From the NCBI GenBank assembly GCA_963682175.1, contig OY821779.1, positions 5,220,501 to 5,284,500 on the forward strand: a stretch of DNA of 64,000 nucleotides, read 5' to 3'. Source of the DNA: Triglochin maritima (lineage: Eukaryota; Streptophyta; Magnoliopsida; Alismatales; Juncaginaceae). A program made the translations under genes and the position numbers. Under the pieces are notes generated by a model. That model was not told where the DNA came from and did no database searches. It saw only the letters and a list, made by a program, of their open reading frames with translations. Positions 1 to 12,282 of this stretch are shown piece by piece (the first letter of the stretch is position 1; every line of letters begins with the position of its first letter).

Positions 1-467
1 TTGTTGAACTTCATGTGATTGCATGACACTTGACACTAAAACTCTGTGATGGAAAATTAAGCCGTGGAGCTCTGCTGATACTTTAGCGGCACAATTATTC
101 AAGGTCCTAAAAACAGGTTCTACTATTGTGTAGATGTCAGCTCTAATAATGGCCCAAAAGGAAGCTTCACAAGTTATTGACTAATTGTGAATGGAAGTTA
201 GTAGAGATTCTGAGAGAATACCCTACGGTAATCCGTAGAAGTAAGCAGTAGGGTAGTGAGTTATAGCATATGGTTAAAAGTTCGTTGTTTCCCATGACCC
301 CGTCTTGTTATTGTTAATAACACGGTGCATTGTCAAAGTGAAAATCATTAGGTATCTGAATCTGCAGTTGTAATTATGCGGGTGTGAATTAAAGCTTTTT
401 GTCTTTTCTTATAAGTTGATGCTTCTTCCCCACCTAAAATCCAATTGGTTGCTGTTTACGTGATCAG

Positions 468-1547
468 GAGCAAGACCTGAAGCTTCTCCATTGTCTCATT
501 CTAATGAGGTAACCATTTATCCTATCTTTGCTTTATGTTTTTCTTTACGCTACTGATCCTTTTCTTTTGCCTTGGCCATAGAGGAGTCTTGCTACTGGTG
601 TTTCTTCAGTACCCTACAGTATTGAATCCGGATCTCCACTTTCAGAATCTGGAATCTGGGGATCTACCAGCAAAGGCCCTTTCCCGTCACGGCACTCAAG
701 CAGGCGATCTTTCATGTCAAAACCTGTGTATCCACTTGTATTCCACAATCCAGTTTCAGACAATGAAGCTTGTGGAATAGGTGAGTCAAGCGGCAGCAGA
801 TTGCCACCCACCGCCCCAAACTGCAAGACACCTTTTGAATGGCCAGACAGTGATTCAAGCCCAGAACTGAAATTCCATAAGTCCATCAGCGAGCCCCAAA
901 GGATGGAAGCTTCTCCAGAACCAGATTCAAGTTCTAGAAGGCAGGGTTTTAGGTGGAGCAATGCTAGCAGCTATGATTTTGGATATGAAGATGGAGTAAG
1001 CATACCTGAGAGCATTGGCATGAATAGTACGTGGTCCCCTATTTCAACCGATCAGAAGTGTGGATTGTGCAAGAGGCTATTATGTCAGAAGTCTCCATGG
1101 AGTTCTTGCCGAATCGTTAGAAACAGTGATATGCCCATTGCCGGCGTACTACCATGTAGCCACGTCTTCCATGCTGATTGTCTGGAGGAAATGACGCCCA
1201 AAATGCAGATTCATGATCCTCCTTGTCCCACATGTGTGGGAGCTGTTAACATTCCCGAATCCATTTCTTTCTCTGAACCGCTACAGGTTGCTTTAAGGGC
1301 TGCACGCAAGAAACATGATAATGTCATAAATGAAGATGCACCAATGGATAGCCATCTTGAGAGTGACGGTAATCTTAAGAGAAACCAATCTCTTCCTATG
1401 CTTAGGAGAGGAAGTTCTTCCATCAAGCATCATATCAAGAAGCATTTCCCTTTCAAGGCCAGCTTAGGTAAGGATATCTTTGCAGCCAACATCTTGAGAA
1501 GAAAAGCCTCGTCGTCGTCATTTGGCTCTAAGCAAATCGGGCGTTAA
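468..1547 (+). CDS. RING-H2 zinc-finger protein, 5' part missing
   Basis: Two exons are visible: 468-508 and 582-1547, stop TAA at 1545-1547. The frame runs open upstream of the first Met at 714 to an acceptor (ccatag, 576-581). It joins in phase to a 41-nt exon that reads ARPEASPLSHSNE and ends in a GT donor. The true start therefore lies upstream, probably outside the window. Around 1059-1235 the protein has a RING: CGLC, then CSHVFHADC, then CPTC. The central H-x2-H arrangement is RING-H2. RING proteins of this kind usually act as E3 ubiquitin ligases by binding an E2; substrate and location are unknown. Both flanks are Ser-rich and the C-terminus is Lys/Arg/Ser-rich and probably disordered. 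No membrane segment is seen. The RING assignment is firm; E3 activity is inferred from the family. Confidence 0.85.
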
Positions 1548-4500
1548 AACAGGTCAATGCTCCAACCAATTGCAGTAGAACTTTGTCCCTAGTACGCCTT
1601 ATATTTTGTCGATGATCCCACTGTGATTGGGTACTACAGACGAGTTTATTCTGAGATACTACAGACGGGTGTCTTGCTAGCTTATTTTGATGCCCTTAGT
1701 GATTCACCACTCAGCCCTACTGGGTTTGTAATATTATGCATTGGGTTTGCTCAAAATTAATATCGGATTAGTGCTACTGTGGTGACAACAGTGGTCAAGT
1801 TCCTAAATGGTTTACTTTTGACTTTTGTGGGTTTAATTGCACATTAACGTTCAACCTTTGCTCATACTGCATCAACTGTCAACCTCTTGTTGTTATTGAT
1901 TTATTATAATAAATCACGTATTCCTAGCTTGAAACGAGCCATATGTATTTGTCTTTACTACATTCATTCCTGTTTGGATTAAAAATATCGGATTTTGGGA
2001 TAAATATATTAGTGGTACAAGCATCTATCTTTTATGGTATGATAGTATGATACTAATCTGAACTCAGCGCGAACTGTAGGATTTACAGAAAAAAGTGCCA
2101 TTATTATATTATAATACACATATATCTAACTAAGCATTGGACCAATTCAACCGAGTGATGCATGATTTTGCAAGAAGGTCAAGGTCAAAATCCATCATCT
2201 AAGTCGACTTTAATGACTTGTTTCGTTAGAAACATGGAAGAGCAAAGAAGACAAATGGGAAGAAGTAAATCGTTGTAAACTGATTCTTTTTTGTATCATT
2301 GGGTAAATGTTTCATTTCGAAAACAATAAGGACAGTTAAGTTCTAAAATTACAGCAATCAATTTCTCTCTAAAATCGTAGAGAAAGTTGTGTATAAGCGT
2401 ATTCTCTCCATTTCTTTCAATTTCCTCATATTAGGTTGTTATCCAAGTTAGAGAAATTCAACTTTCTTATATTTTGTTTACTTAAATGTTATTTAAGTAT
2501 TCATAAAACCTTATTCTTAACCATAACAGTTAACCCAATGGCTAGCTAACATTATCAACTAGTTTTCCATAAAATCTCTTTCACACTTGTAGTAACTTGT
2601 ATATGTGTCGTTTCAATGTATAACAAGTTTTAATTGTAGAATATTGTACTGCCTAATTCTAGCTACATACTAAGATTTCCTTGTCTATAAACTGTTATAC
2701 ACTCTTTTACTTACGTATAAAAGAAAAAAAAAGCACAAGGAAAAAGACAAGAAAAAAGGTATAAAAAAATCTAGTGATCACGTGATAGTAACGAGGGTAA
2801 GTGAGTCGAATCGAGTTAAAATTTCGAGTCTTACATATTATATATATTATTATTAAACATGAATTCTCTAGTGAACCTAGGGTTTAATTTTTCTAAATTA
2901 ACCCTCCCAATATCTACCACTAATTTCAAATTGTAAAGTAGATTAAGAAAAAAATGGTTATGCTAATGAATGATGAGATTAACTGTAAATAAGATCCAAT
3001 GGTGAGATTGTAGGATGTTTAAACTAAACTTGATGAGCTCTGGACTCACTTAAGCTTGACCCGATTACTAAATATCACAAAATAAATACAAATTGCATGT
3101 TAAAAATCTCAAGTCTGAGTCATCAAGTCGAGTTAAGTTCAAATCGGCTCGTTTCCGATCCGAATTGGATAATTTTTAAAATTTTCACTGTATCTCTTTT
3201 ATTTCGAAGGGTTTCGAGTTCGAGACAGGCGTACATGACAGATGACTATATATACTCAGTTCGTATCTCGAAACATACTTTATGCCAACAACTCACGAAC
3301 AGATCATAGTGATTGTGCAGACACCACTTTGCGCCGCTGATCTGTCACCTGTCTTTCATCCGCACACGTTCTGGAAAAACGGCCACTTCATATTTTTTCC
3401 CTTTTAAATGAATGTTGGCCCAAAACATGGATAACTTCCATTCAATCCGAATAAGAACAAGATGCCCACGACATCGCTCCTCTTTATCCAGAGTGGGGGT
3501 GTCACTTTCTCAACAGAACACTCACATTTCTGTTTGGTTTTACTAAGATTTATCCACTACTCTCACCTCTCAGAGCCCCAGAGGATAGAAATTTATAGCA
3601 TTCGTTGCATCTACAATTTGTACTATCAATTTTCTTATGTTACTGTTGTATTTAATTCTACGGAGAATATGAAAAAACTTCACTCTATATATATGTCGTA
3701 ACTTGGTCGCAAGCACGTTCGGTGACTAAACAAATTCACATGATAATTTGTTTATAAAGGGTATTTCAGAACAGATGGATTTGATTGGATGATGGTCTTC
3801 AAGTTGTAGAAAATTAATAAAGGAAATGTTGCAATATAGCAACTGGCGTGGTTGAATGAGGCTTTGCTTTGATTGCTTACGTAATTGTGGGCTGACTAAT
3901 ATGATTATGTTTTATGTGGAATTTTTTACAATATTACACCTAACTTTCTGAGTTGGACCAATTCAATCAAAAGAGTGTGAAAACATGGAAAGAGCATGTA
4001 GTGACCCATGGGCAAACACTGTTAATATCTAAAATTGGGATTGAGTTGTTCATGCAGACACTCAAGGTTAAAGTAGTTGTGTTTCACCATACTATATCCA
4101 GCTTGGATAATAATTATAATTAGGAACATGGACAGGGCTTGAAGCAGAGTCCCATGCTGAAAACATAACTGCCCAGACAGGTATAAAGCTGTCTGAAAGG
4201 TTATGGATCATGATTCATGATGATAAAAGAAACATCTTAGAAATTTACCACAAGAATTAATGACATCACATTTTTTGTTGATATGATAAAGAATGACATG
4301 TATCCCCCTTCCTTCTAAGTCTGTCTGTCTCTTCTAATTCCATCACTCTTCCTTCTTTCTTAAGCAAAACCATTTCTTGATTGAACAAAAGCTATGACAC
4401 CAAGAACCCAACTTCCCTTGACCTAACCAATCCCCACCTCCCTTTCTCTCTGAAAACCAGTTCTTTCCGTGCTAAAATTTTCTGGGTCAACCCCAGAATC

Positions 4501-4561
4501 ACCTGATCAATCCAATTCTTGAACCTGGTTTGCTCAGGTATCTGTTTTTGGGCTTGCTGTC
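1548..4561. other. Intergenic region without recognised gene
   Basis: Three kilobases of AT-rich DNA between the RING gene and the RRM gene. It holds one (TA)n-associated repeat (2858-3062, listed separately). The last 250 bases or so are pyrimidine-rich and probably include the 5' UTR of the RRM gene. Short open frames here (3097-3309, 3462-3701) show no recognisable protein and are taken as chance. Confidence 0.6.
2858..3062 (+). repeat. (TA)n-associated repeat, copy 1
   Basis: About 205 bp, closely similar to 36461-36659 and to the reverse complement of 36695-36900. It begins near GAATTCTCTAGTGA, contains CAATGGTGAGATTGTAGG, and ends near AAGCTTGACC. A TA-rich run (2833-2855) lies on the left. 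Short non-autonomous repeats sitting in (TA)n tracts recall the Micron family of rice; that name is only an analogy. Confidence 0.65.
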
Positions 4562-6693
4562 ATGGCTTATCATCGCCCAACAACCGGTTCTGCGTTGGAA
4601 TCAAGGGCTCACTTCCATAATTCTGCGTTCGGCGACACCACTTACACCAAGGTGTTTGTGGGAGGATTGGCATGGGAGACAACCAGTGAGACATTGCACC
4701 AATACTTTGAGCAGTTTGGAGAAATCATGGAGGCTGTTGTGATCAGTGATAAGAACAGTGGGAGGTCAAAAGGCTATGGTTTTGTGAGTATTCTTAGTTT
4801 GTGAATTGTGAATCAAAAAGATGGATTTTTTTTTGTTGAAATATTTGTGGTGGGAATGGAAAATTGTTGATCAGACAAATTATTGTGATTTTGAGTTTTG
4901 GATTGCATGGTGATATTTTGTGGAGGTTTTAGGTAACTTTCAGTGATCCTGAATCAGCCAGGGGGGCTTGTGTTGATCCAAATCCTATAATTGATGATAG
5001 AAGGACAAACTGCAATTTGGCTTCAATGGGGCGTCCTCAGTCCACTCTTACAGATGGTATGGACATATCAATCAAAACAGTTCAACATGTTGTTAGTTGA
5101 CCTGTTAAATGTTTGACAGGATTTGCATTTGATGAACACTTCATCCAACATCACCATTTTTTTTGGAAATTTATTTGCCAAAGTAGCTTAGATAAACCAG
5201 TTAGGCAATTCCATTTGTTTTCCTTAAAATTAATAAGATGATGTGCTTGAGAATGTCCATTGTGTTGTTTCTTTGCTACATGACATTTCTTTTGCTGTTA
5301 TTGCATTGGTGTCATTTGTTTTATTTTGATGGGTTTGTACTGTAGCACGTGTTAGACCTGCAGATCTTTTGTATGGAGGTATACCACTTTCAAGAAGTGC
5401 TCTTCATGAAAACTCTGCTTATTACCAGCCACTTCTGTACAACAATTATCAGCAGGGACTTCCTTACATGTCATACGGGTGGGTGATATAAACATTTTTT
5501 TTGAATATACACACACACACACATTTCCCAATCTCCATTTTTATCTGCAAAACAAGATGATTTCAAACGATTCATGGATGTCAAGCTGATACAAATCTGA
5601 AATTGTTGAAAGATTGTACAATGCATTTGAATAAGTCATAATTAAAACCCAGCACTTAATGAATTCAATTAGCCGAACAATACTGCCTTTATTATTTGAT
5701 AAAATTGTTTTGCATACCATTGCTGTGAATTTTCTTCTTTCATTATTAGTAAATAAATGTTCTTCCAAAGAGGTTAACCGTCAAGAATATGCCCATTTTT
5801 TTTTATCACATGATTTGAATGATTGGTAACAACACACTTTGAGTTTGTTATATATGTTTAATAAAACATAATATTACAGAATTTCAAAAACACAATTCCA
5901 CAACTTTCAAGAATATAGATATGATATCGCCTAAGTTATACTCGACTGCCCTAAAATATAAGATAAGATAACCCCATCTCGAATTATAGAAAAGCATTTC
6001 TCATCCCATTTATTATGCAGGTACATGGCTTATGGACCTGAGATGATGTATCAACAGGTGAACTATTACCATGCTAGAATTTACATTTACAATCTTCATG
6101 TTTTAAAAGAAATTAAATATTCTATTAACCAATACCAACAACAAACTAACATCTACTATATTTAAACTGTTATCTATAGAATCTCTACAACAACCAAAGG
6201 AGGCAATACGTGCAAGTGCAGGGAGTTCCTGGAACCAGTAATCAATCAGTTTATTCATATCTCCACCCATTCCCTGCTGGATACGATTACACAGCATTTC
6301 AGGGCTATGATGTGGCTGGTAATCATATGCTGCAATACAGGGGCCCAACCCCAAGTGGAGTAACAGCTCCACCACTGCCAACAACCCAACCACCTTACTC
6401 TCCTGGTAATCTAAACAAGGAAGTTGCTTTTGTTTTGAAAAACTTTTTTTTTGGGAAAGCATTACTTATTTTTAATTAAATTGCAAACATTTATTCTCAT
6501 GTTGAGAATTGAGTTGTGATATTCGTTTATTCAAGACACAGCTAACATGATGTATTTTTATTTTTAAAAAAAATAATGTAAGATTGCACTTTTATTTTCA
6601 GGCCCACAAATGGTGGCTCGGTCACAGATCACACCTCCTAATAGGCCCCCAAGATTCTCAAGAAACAGTGGTTCGGACCAAATGGCAGGTTGA
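4562..6693 (+). CDS. Single-RRM RNA-binding protein (RBM24/ARP1-like)
   Basis: Six exons: 4562-4783, 4933-5056, 5346-5478, 6021-6057, 6180-6405, 6602-6693. All have GT-AG borders and the phases agree, giving 277 residues. The start is the ATG after a CT-rich leader. One RRM sits at the N-terminus (about residues 28-100). RNP2 is KVFVGG in exon 1. RNP1, KGYGFVTF, is split by intron 1. The rest is rich in Tyr, Gln, Pro and Gly ([24 protein letters not shown]), the layout of the plant family related to animal RBM24/38 and to Arabidopsis ARP1. Such proteins bind single-stranded RNA and affect splicing, stability or translation. The target here is unknown. Intron 1 starts GTGAGT. Reading on without splicing gives a stop soon after, at 4802. 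Confidence 0.9.
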
Positions 6694-6882
6694 AATGAAA
6701 CCAAAAATGAACAACTCGAGGTATTGACTGCACAGTTCTTTTGTAGTACTGTAAATTGTACTGTGCTTTTGTTTCACATTGTAAATGTACTTTAAATTCT
6801 TGAGTCGTTTACTTTAGAAAGAAAAATATAATTAGTTGTTACAAAAACAATCCTATAATTGTATTCTTCAGTACAGTTATAA

Positions 6883-7633
6883 GGCCACCCTTAGCGGGGT
6901 CATCCGCTCCGGATGACCCCCGACGACCCGCCCGGGATGACATGGTCGTCACCAGGTCGGTCGCTCGTGGTCGTTGACTGGGTTTTTTTGTTTGTTTTTG
7001 TTTTGGTATTTATTTTAATAATTAGGGGTTTATATTTTGATAAATAATTAGGATTTAAGTAGTTGTAGTTTATATTTTGATAATAATTATGGTTATGGTT
7101 TATTATATTTTGATAATAATTAGGGTTAGGGTTAGCGAGACTCCCGACCGACCTGTCGGGGTGGGTTATGATTTGGGGTCTTATTTTGTAAATAGTTGAG
7201 CATTTATTAAATTTTATTTAAAAGAACTAGAATAATTTAATAAACCACAGACGTAAATAAACAGGTAAACAGATTAAAGATGGTTGGAAGATAATTATAT
7301 TCCCAGACAAGATTTGAAATCGGTCAGATTAAAGGTATAACGTGCGTACTGTAAATTGTCAGTCCGACAAGATAAATAAATAAAGTATATGCAATTTGGA
7401 AATAAATAGATTATTAATGTTTTGGTAAATATAAATGATTTTGGAATAGAATAAAATTTGAGAAGAAAATTAATGATGTGGAGGAAAGAGAGTGGGATGA
7501 CCTAGGTCATGGTTAATGGGTGAATAATGATGGAGAAATATGATGTTAGGTCACGTCGTCACGATGACGTGACAAGGAGAAAAGGAAGAAAAAGAAAGTG
7601 GATGAAATGACCTATGTCATTACTGTGGTGCTC
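6883..7633. mobile_element. Non-autonomous PIF/Harbinger-type element (MITE)
   Basis: About 750 bp with no coding capacity. The left end GGCCACCCTTAGCGGGGTCAT and the inverted right end GAGCACCACAGTAATGACAT are imperfect terminal inverted repeats of the GGGCATCCACAATGG type common in plant Harbinger MITEs. TAA lies on both sides (6880-6882 and 7634-7636), fitting the 3-bp TWA target duplication of this superfamily. The inside is AT-rich with repeats of TTTATATTTTGATAATAATTA. The class is inferred from the ends alone. Confidence 0.6.
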
Positions 7634-8098
7634 TAAGGTTCATGTGCTCACTATGAGTTAGATTTTCAAGACCATGTTTAACAGCGCACGAGCTACCCCT
7701 GGGCGCCCTGCTCCCTCTCTCCGCCACGTCAGCTTCTCTCTCCACCACGTCAGCTCACCTCACCCACCCAAAAAAACCTTAACCACGCCCGAGCTACCCC
7801 CACCCACCCTACACTCTTTCCTCCACATCATTTCTTAATTAAACAATTTTAATTCTTACACAACATTTAACAAATTACATTTTACATACTATTAATTGTA
7901 ATTACTACTTCTAATTACTTTAACTCGAAAATATTTAATTTTTACTATTAAATCACGAAATTATTATTAAATATTACGAAACCACGTTACATATTACATA
8001 AACTTAAATTCAAAATATTACATTCAATGTTAACAAACGACCATACATATTACATAAATTGGACTTCGAAATAGAACATTAGAAATTACGTTAAACCC

Positions 8099-9313
8099 AT
8101 GTTCAAACAGTTCATCATCCGTAGCGTTGTCATATATGCTCGATTAAATCGTCTTCATATCCAAATATTGATTCTTGTCACGCACCCGATCTTGATTGGC
8201 AAAAAACTCGTGAATATCCGTTATACGATCGGTCAAATATCGTGTTTCCTCAGCAGAAGTTCCAGGTCGATCTTCCATAAATTCACGAATATCTCCAAAA
8301 TTGGCGTAAGAGTCGCGTTCGTCCTCCACAATCATGTTATACATGATCATGCAAACTGACATTAGTTTGGATAGTACGTTCTTACTTCAGGCGAGAGCGG
8401 GATTTTTGATGATCGCTCACCTCACTTGCAACACTCCGAAAGCACGTTCTACATCTTTATGCGTCGCCTCCTGTGCTTCGGGGATTGAGGGTGAACGATG
8501 GATTGAATGAAGATGACCCACTATGGATAAATACCATCAGCAAGATAGTATCACATATCATATTGAACATCATTTACCTCATAATTTACAGAAGGATCTC
8601 GGCCTTTCAGTATGTCGTCGAAAATCGGAGATTGTTGCAGGACGTTCAAGTCGTTGGCCGAACCCGGAATTCCGAAGAAGGAATGGCATATCCACAAGTC
8701 GTATGATGCCATCGCTTCAAGAATCATGATCGCTCTCCTAGAACGCCCTTGATGTTGTCTCTTCCAAGCAGCCGAGAGTTTTCCAAACCTAGTGCATACA
8801 ATCGATACTCCCCATCATACCTGGGAACCCACGTTTCTCGCCAACGTGGAGTAGTTGTGCCAAGTCATTTGCAGTTGGTCGGCGTAAATACTCAGGGCCA
8901 AAGATGTTAATAACATTTTTGCAGAATTTGAGGAGGGCATTTCTAGATGTTGTTGCATTCATTCGTAAGTACTCATCGATCCCATCATCTGCCACGCCAT
9001 AAGGTAGCATTTGTATTGTTGTCGTTTTTTGTAATCCGGAAATGCTCATTCTACCAGTTGCATCCGGTGTTCGTTGGAAGAAGACATCAGATGTTTCAAC
9101 AACATTGTGAATGTGCAGAAAGACATGCTTTCGTATCCGAAATCTTCTCCTGAAAAGAGAATCAGAATAGACAGGGTTGTTAGAAAAAATAATCGTCTCT
9201 AAGTCGTCTGTAACCAAGTTCACGATCTCTATCTGGGTTCGTCGTTCTCCTTCGACGAAGCCTAGGACGTGTACTTCGTTCATACACAGCCCGGACGGCC
9301 AAATCAATAGCAC
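8099..9313 (-). pseudogene. Harbinger DDE nuclease (plant transposon protein) remnant
   Basis: Read on the minus strand. 9313-8789 is open and encodes the N-terminal two thirds, including the region around LRRPTANDLAQLLHVGEKRG and FPGMMGSIDCMH, whose Asp is the first acidic residue of the DDE triad. The next codon, normally Trp, is TAG. Further homology continues in shifted frames: ILEAMASYDLWICHSFFGIPG then SANDLNVL (second Asp), then a stop-filled stretch to RRRIKM, where the catalytic Glu should follow. MSVCMIMYNMIVEDERDS (8362-8144) is the C-terminal part. At least one frameshift and four stops make it non-functional. It could act only as a relic, with the transposase supplied from elsewhere. 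Confidence 0.85.
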
Positions 9314-9427
9314 GGTGCGACACTGAGATGAGAAACTAATAAGAGTGCAGAATTTAAGAAAATGTGATGAGTTAAAGGAGATAGGTAGCTGTATTTATAG
9401 TTGGGAGTAGATAGAGGTATCCGTTGC

Positions 9428-9548
9428 ACAATACACGTGTGAATGCACAGTGCACGCGTGAATGCACAGTGCAAACATGACTACATAGTGCACACGTGAT
9501 TGAATAGTCGAAGTGTGATGACACAGTGCACACATGATTAAACAGTGA
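9428..9548. repeat. Short tandem-like repeat in the Harbinger element
   Basis: About six degenerate units of roughly 20 bases built on ACACGTGTGAATGCACAGTGC. Examples are GCACGCGTGAATGCACAGTGC and GTGCACACGTGATTGAATAG. They lie between the transposase remnant and the right end. Subterminal repeats in this place often serve as transposase binding sites; that role is inference here. Confidence 0.55.
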
Positions 9549-9744
9549 TTCCACAATAATAAAAAATTATCACCCCACGTTACTAAAAAAATACCCAATA
9601 CATTACCAATTAACTCTAATAACAAATCCTCCACTAAAATATTTTTTTTAAAAAGAACCAATGGGAGGAAACATGTGTCCCCCCATGGTGCCCGAATGGA
9701 CGTTCGAGTGGGCGCCCAGGCGTGCCCTCGCGCCCTCCCCGTTA

Positions 9745-11117
9745 AGGGAGCTCTAAGATGAACTCTCACGTTATGCCTCGTTTTCTCTTGGCATTGAACT
9801 TGGTTCTATCAATCAAGAATTTCTCATTTTCAGGTACAAAGACACGTCACACATCTGAGAGAGTGTGAAGAATAGTCTCGCATCGTAATGACAAAATTCA
9901 TGGGCGATGTCATTAGACCCGTGTGTTCTCACTTACTAGCTAATTTTTAAATTTACATGGAATCTCACTTTTTTCAGTATCCTCAAAACTCCAAAAAAGC
10001 CTACTGCATTGAGAGTTTAAAAGTAATGCCTAAACTTAAACTTGAACCGTGTATAAAAACCATACCTATAGATTTTGAAATTGTAAAATGAGATTTGAAA
10101 CTAAACATACAGTAAGCTCGGCTTAGTCTAATAATGTAATCCATAGTTGAGATATTCTGGTTCTGTGTTTTCTCAACTGAGATTTTGGTCTTATAATAAC
10201 AGGCACTCTAAGATTGCAGCTGGACTGAGAAGAAACTACTTTCTACTCGAAACCATTCTTCCAATTTTGCTTTGCAAGTTAACATATTTTGTATTCTAGA
10301 GGTAAATATCCAAGCACATTTTAGTTTACATCATCTGACAACAAATATCTCTAAGCCAAGATTACCATTTAATAATTATAATCCAGCTTCAGTGGCACTA
10401 CTTAAGGAATTTATTCCAATCAGCAAAACATAATTGGCCAAAGAACAAGAGACTAAATATTGCTGCTTTGACTTTTGCAGATTCTTCTTTTTCAATGTCT
10501 GCGGCTACTATCAGGTTATGCATATCCAAGGTGCTTCACTATTCCGTGCGAAGCCTGTGACAGATCTTATTAATACATTCTAAGTTTCAAACCTCAATCT
10601 GTATTCGGAAATTTTTAATGTGTGATATGGTCCCCTGTGTCTTACGACAACGGATTCATTACCAATACGTCAATTTTCATGTATTAACAATGTTTCTTAT
10701 TATTTATGTTTTGTCTCATAGGACAATTTAATTAGACTTCCCTAATCTTTTCATTATCTCGCTCCATATCACGACAACGATGTTTCTCTGACTCGTTGAT
10801 GGCTGACGCTTATGAATAAGAGAAGAAGGGGGCACCATAATGGTGATTTGTAAACAAATTAGATTTGTAGATCGAATGAGGCTGGCGAGCTAACGGTGAT
10901 GAGATATGTTGGTATGGTGTTAAAACCACAATATAGTCTTAAATCATACTTAGTTGGTTTTACTTTCAACGTGAACCACAATATCTTATGATCTGCGCTC
11001 ATCTTTTTCTTTTTAAGTAACTACATTTACACATAAGTTTCTGTTACTTATTAAAACAAATATCAGTCAAGTATCCATACCAGCAAATCTCATCTCCAAC
11101 TCATGAACTAAGGTAAC
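9745..11117. other. Intergenic region without recognised gene
   Basis: About 1.37 kb between the Harbinger element and the first copia solo LTR. I see no coding frame with family similarity, no RNA gene and no clear repeat. Confidence 0.5.
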
Positions 11118-12113
11118 CGTTGAATATTGGTTTACATTTGTTAAGAAAGCTGAACTAGGATAAAACAATCGACCGAATGGGATCCGGTCCACCGTTCCAA
11201 AACTCCAGGTACTTTTGGAGATGCTGGGTTCATACGACCGGATGGGATCCGGTCAACCGTTCCAAAACTCCAGACACTTTTGGAGATGCTGGGTTCGGAC
11301 GACTAGATGGGATCCGGTCAACCGCATCAAAACTCCAGGCACTTTGGGAGTTGTTGGGATCAGACGACCGGATTGGAGAATCACGAGAGAGTCTGTCGAA
11401 AAGAGAACGGTCCACCGAGGGGTGTTCGGTCGACCGTGGAGGTGTTGGAGAATAAGTCTGTTCGTGGAAGCGGTCAACCGGGAGAACAATTCGGGTAACC
11501 GAATTGTTGAAGGAAGCGTTCTAGCGGTTAACTGAACCGCAATGAGAAGCGGTCCAACGGTCAACCGGGAAGGATTCGGTTAACTGAATCGCAACAGGAA
11601 GAGTTCCTGTTACTCAGAACGGTCGACCGAAGGAGCTAGTTCGGTCGACCGTTGCCCACGATTTCTGCACGGTTTTGCTTGATTTTAGCTCAGTTTTTGA
11701 GTCTATAAAAGAGTTTGTTTGCTCTTGGTTTTAACATAACGTACAAGTGTATTATTTACTTCATTGTGAGTTAAGAGATTAGTCTAGAGGTAGATCTAGA
11801 GTACTTTGGAGGACATATTGCCTCCACATACTTGTAATCTCGGTTGATTCTCTTGTTGGTGAAGCGGAAGAAGGAAATGAAACCCGCAGGAGACCCCCCA
11901 AGGACGTAGGCACATTGCCGAACCTTGTAAATCGCGTGTGTCGTGGTTGTTTCAGGTGCGTTTGTGATTGCTTGTTTATTTCATCTAATTTGTGTTTCTT
12001 GTTGTATTAAGATTGGGAGAGGGTCCGAAGTTAATTCCGCAAATCAATATTCAGTTTTACGTGGCGAGTTTAATCCGTATTCGTGTTAGTGCATTGTTAG
12101 ATGTAACCACATT
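11118..12113 (+). mobile_element. Copia-type solo LTR, copy 1
   Basis: About 1 kb. The start (CGTTGAATATTGG) matches the TGTTGAATATTGG start of the copy at 18349. The U3-like half is packed with CGGTCGACCG and variants (exact at 11427, 11620 and 11642). Then come a TATA-like GTCTATAAAAGAG at 11701-11713 and the conserved block with CAAGGACGTAGGC and TTGCCGAACCTTG found in all four copies. GTAAC precedes the start (11113-11117) and recurs at 12114-12118, giving a 5-bp target duplication; the last bases of the LTR differ from the other copies, so the 3' limit is less certain. The GGACGTAGGC...GCCGAACC block is typical of plant Ty1/copia LTRs. Confidence 0.75.
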
Positions 12114-12282
12114 GTAACATTGCTTGAGAGGTCGAACCAAAAATGGCTAAACACTGATGTGACCCACCTACAGCTTGATGAGCAAGTCGATCGAGTTAGG
12201 CCACCCGACCGCAATTTCACCTGTAATTAGTTTTATCCTTAGCATGATTTTCACTATCATTGGAGTCTGTCCACGTGCAATG

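Larger units (their letters stand above)
7681..9741 (-). mobile_element. Degenerate PIF/Harbinger transposon
   Basis: About 2.06 kb. The left end ACAGCGCACGAGC...CCTGGGCGCCC and the inverted right end ACGGGGAGGGCGCGAG...CCTGGGCGCCC form imperfect terminal inverted repeats. The target duplication TTA lies at 7678-7680 and 9742-9744. Inside is a broken plant-transposon-protein gene on the minus strand (8099-9313). The 3-bp TTA duplication plus a DDE nuclease of this family is diagnostic for PIF/Harbinger. The Myb-like second gene of autonomous elements was not found. Confidence 0.8.

Noticed and set aside
5508..5523. (AC)n run in the RRM gene intron 3
   Set aside because: Ordinary short microsatellite in an intron with no further structure.
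7115..7135. Telomere-like TTAGGGTTAGGGTTAG
   Set aside because: Only two to three units inside a MITE; far too short to be an interstitial telomere.
11177..11564. Overlapping open frames in three frames of both strands within the first copia LTR
   Set aside because: They arise from the repeated GGTCGACCG words and short GC-rich units; no protein family is visible and the LTR boundaries explain the region.
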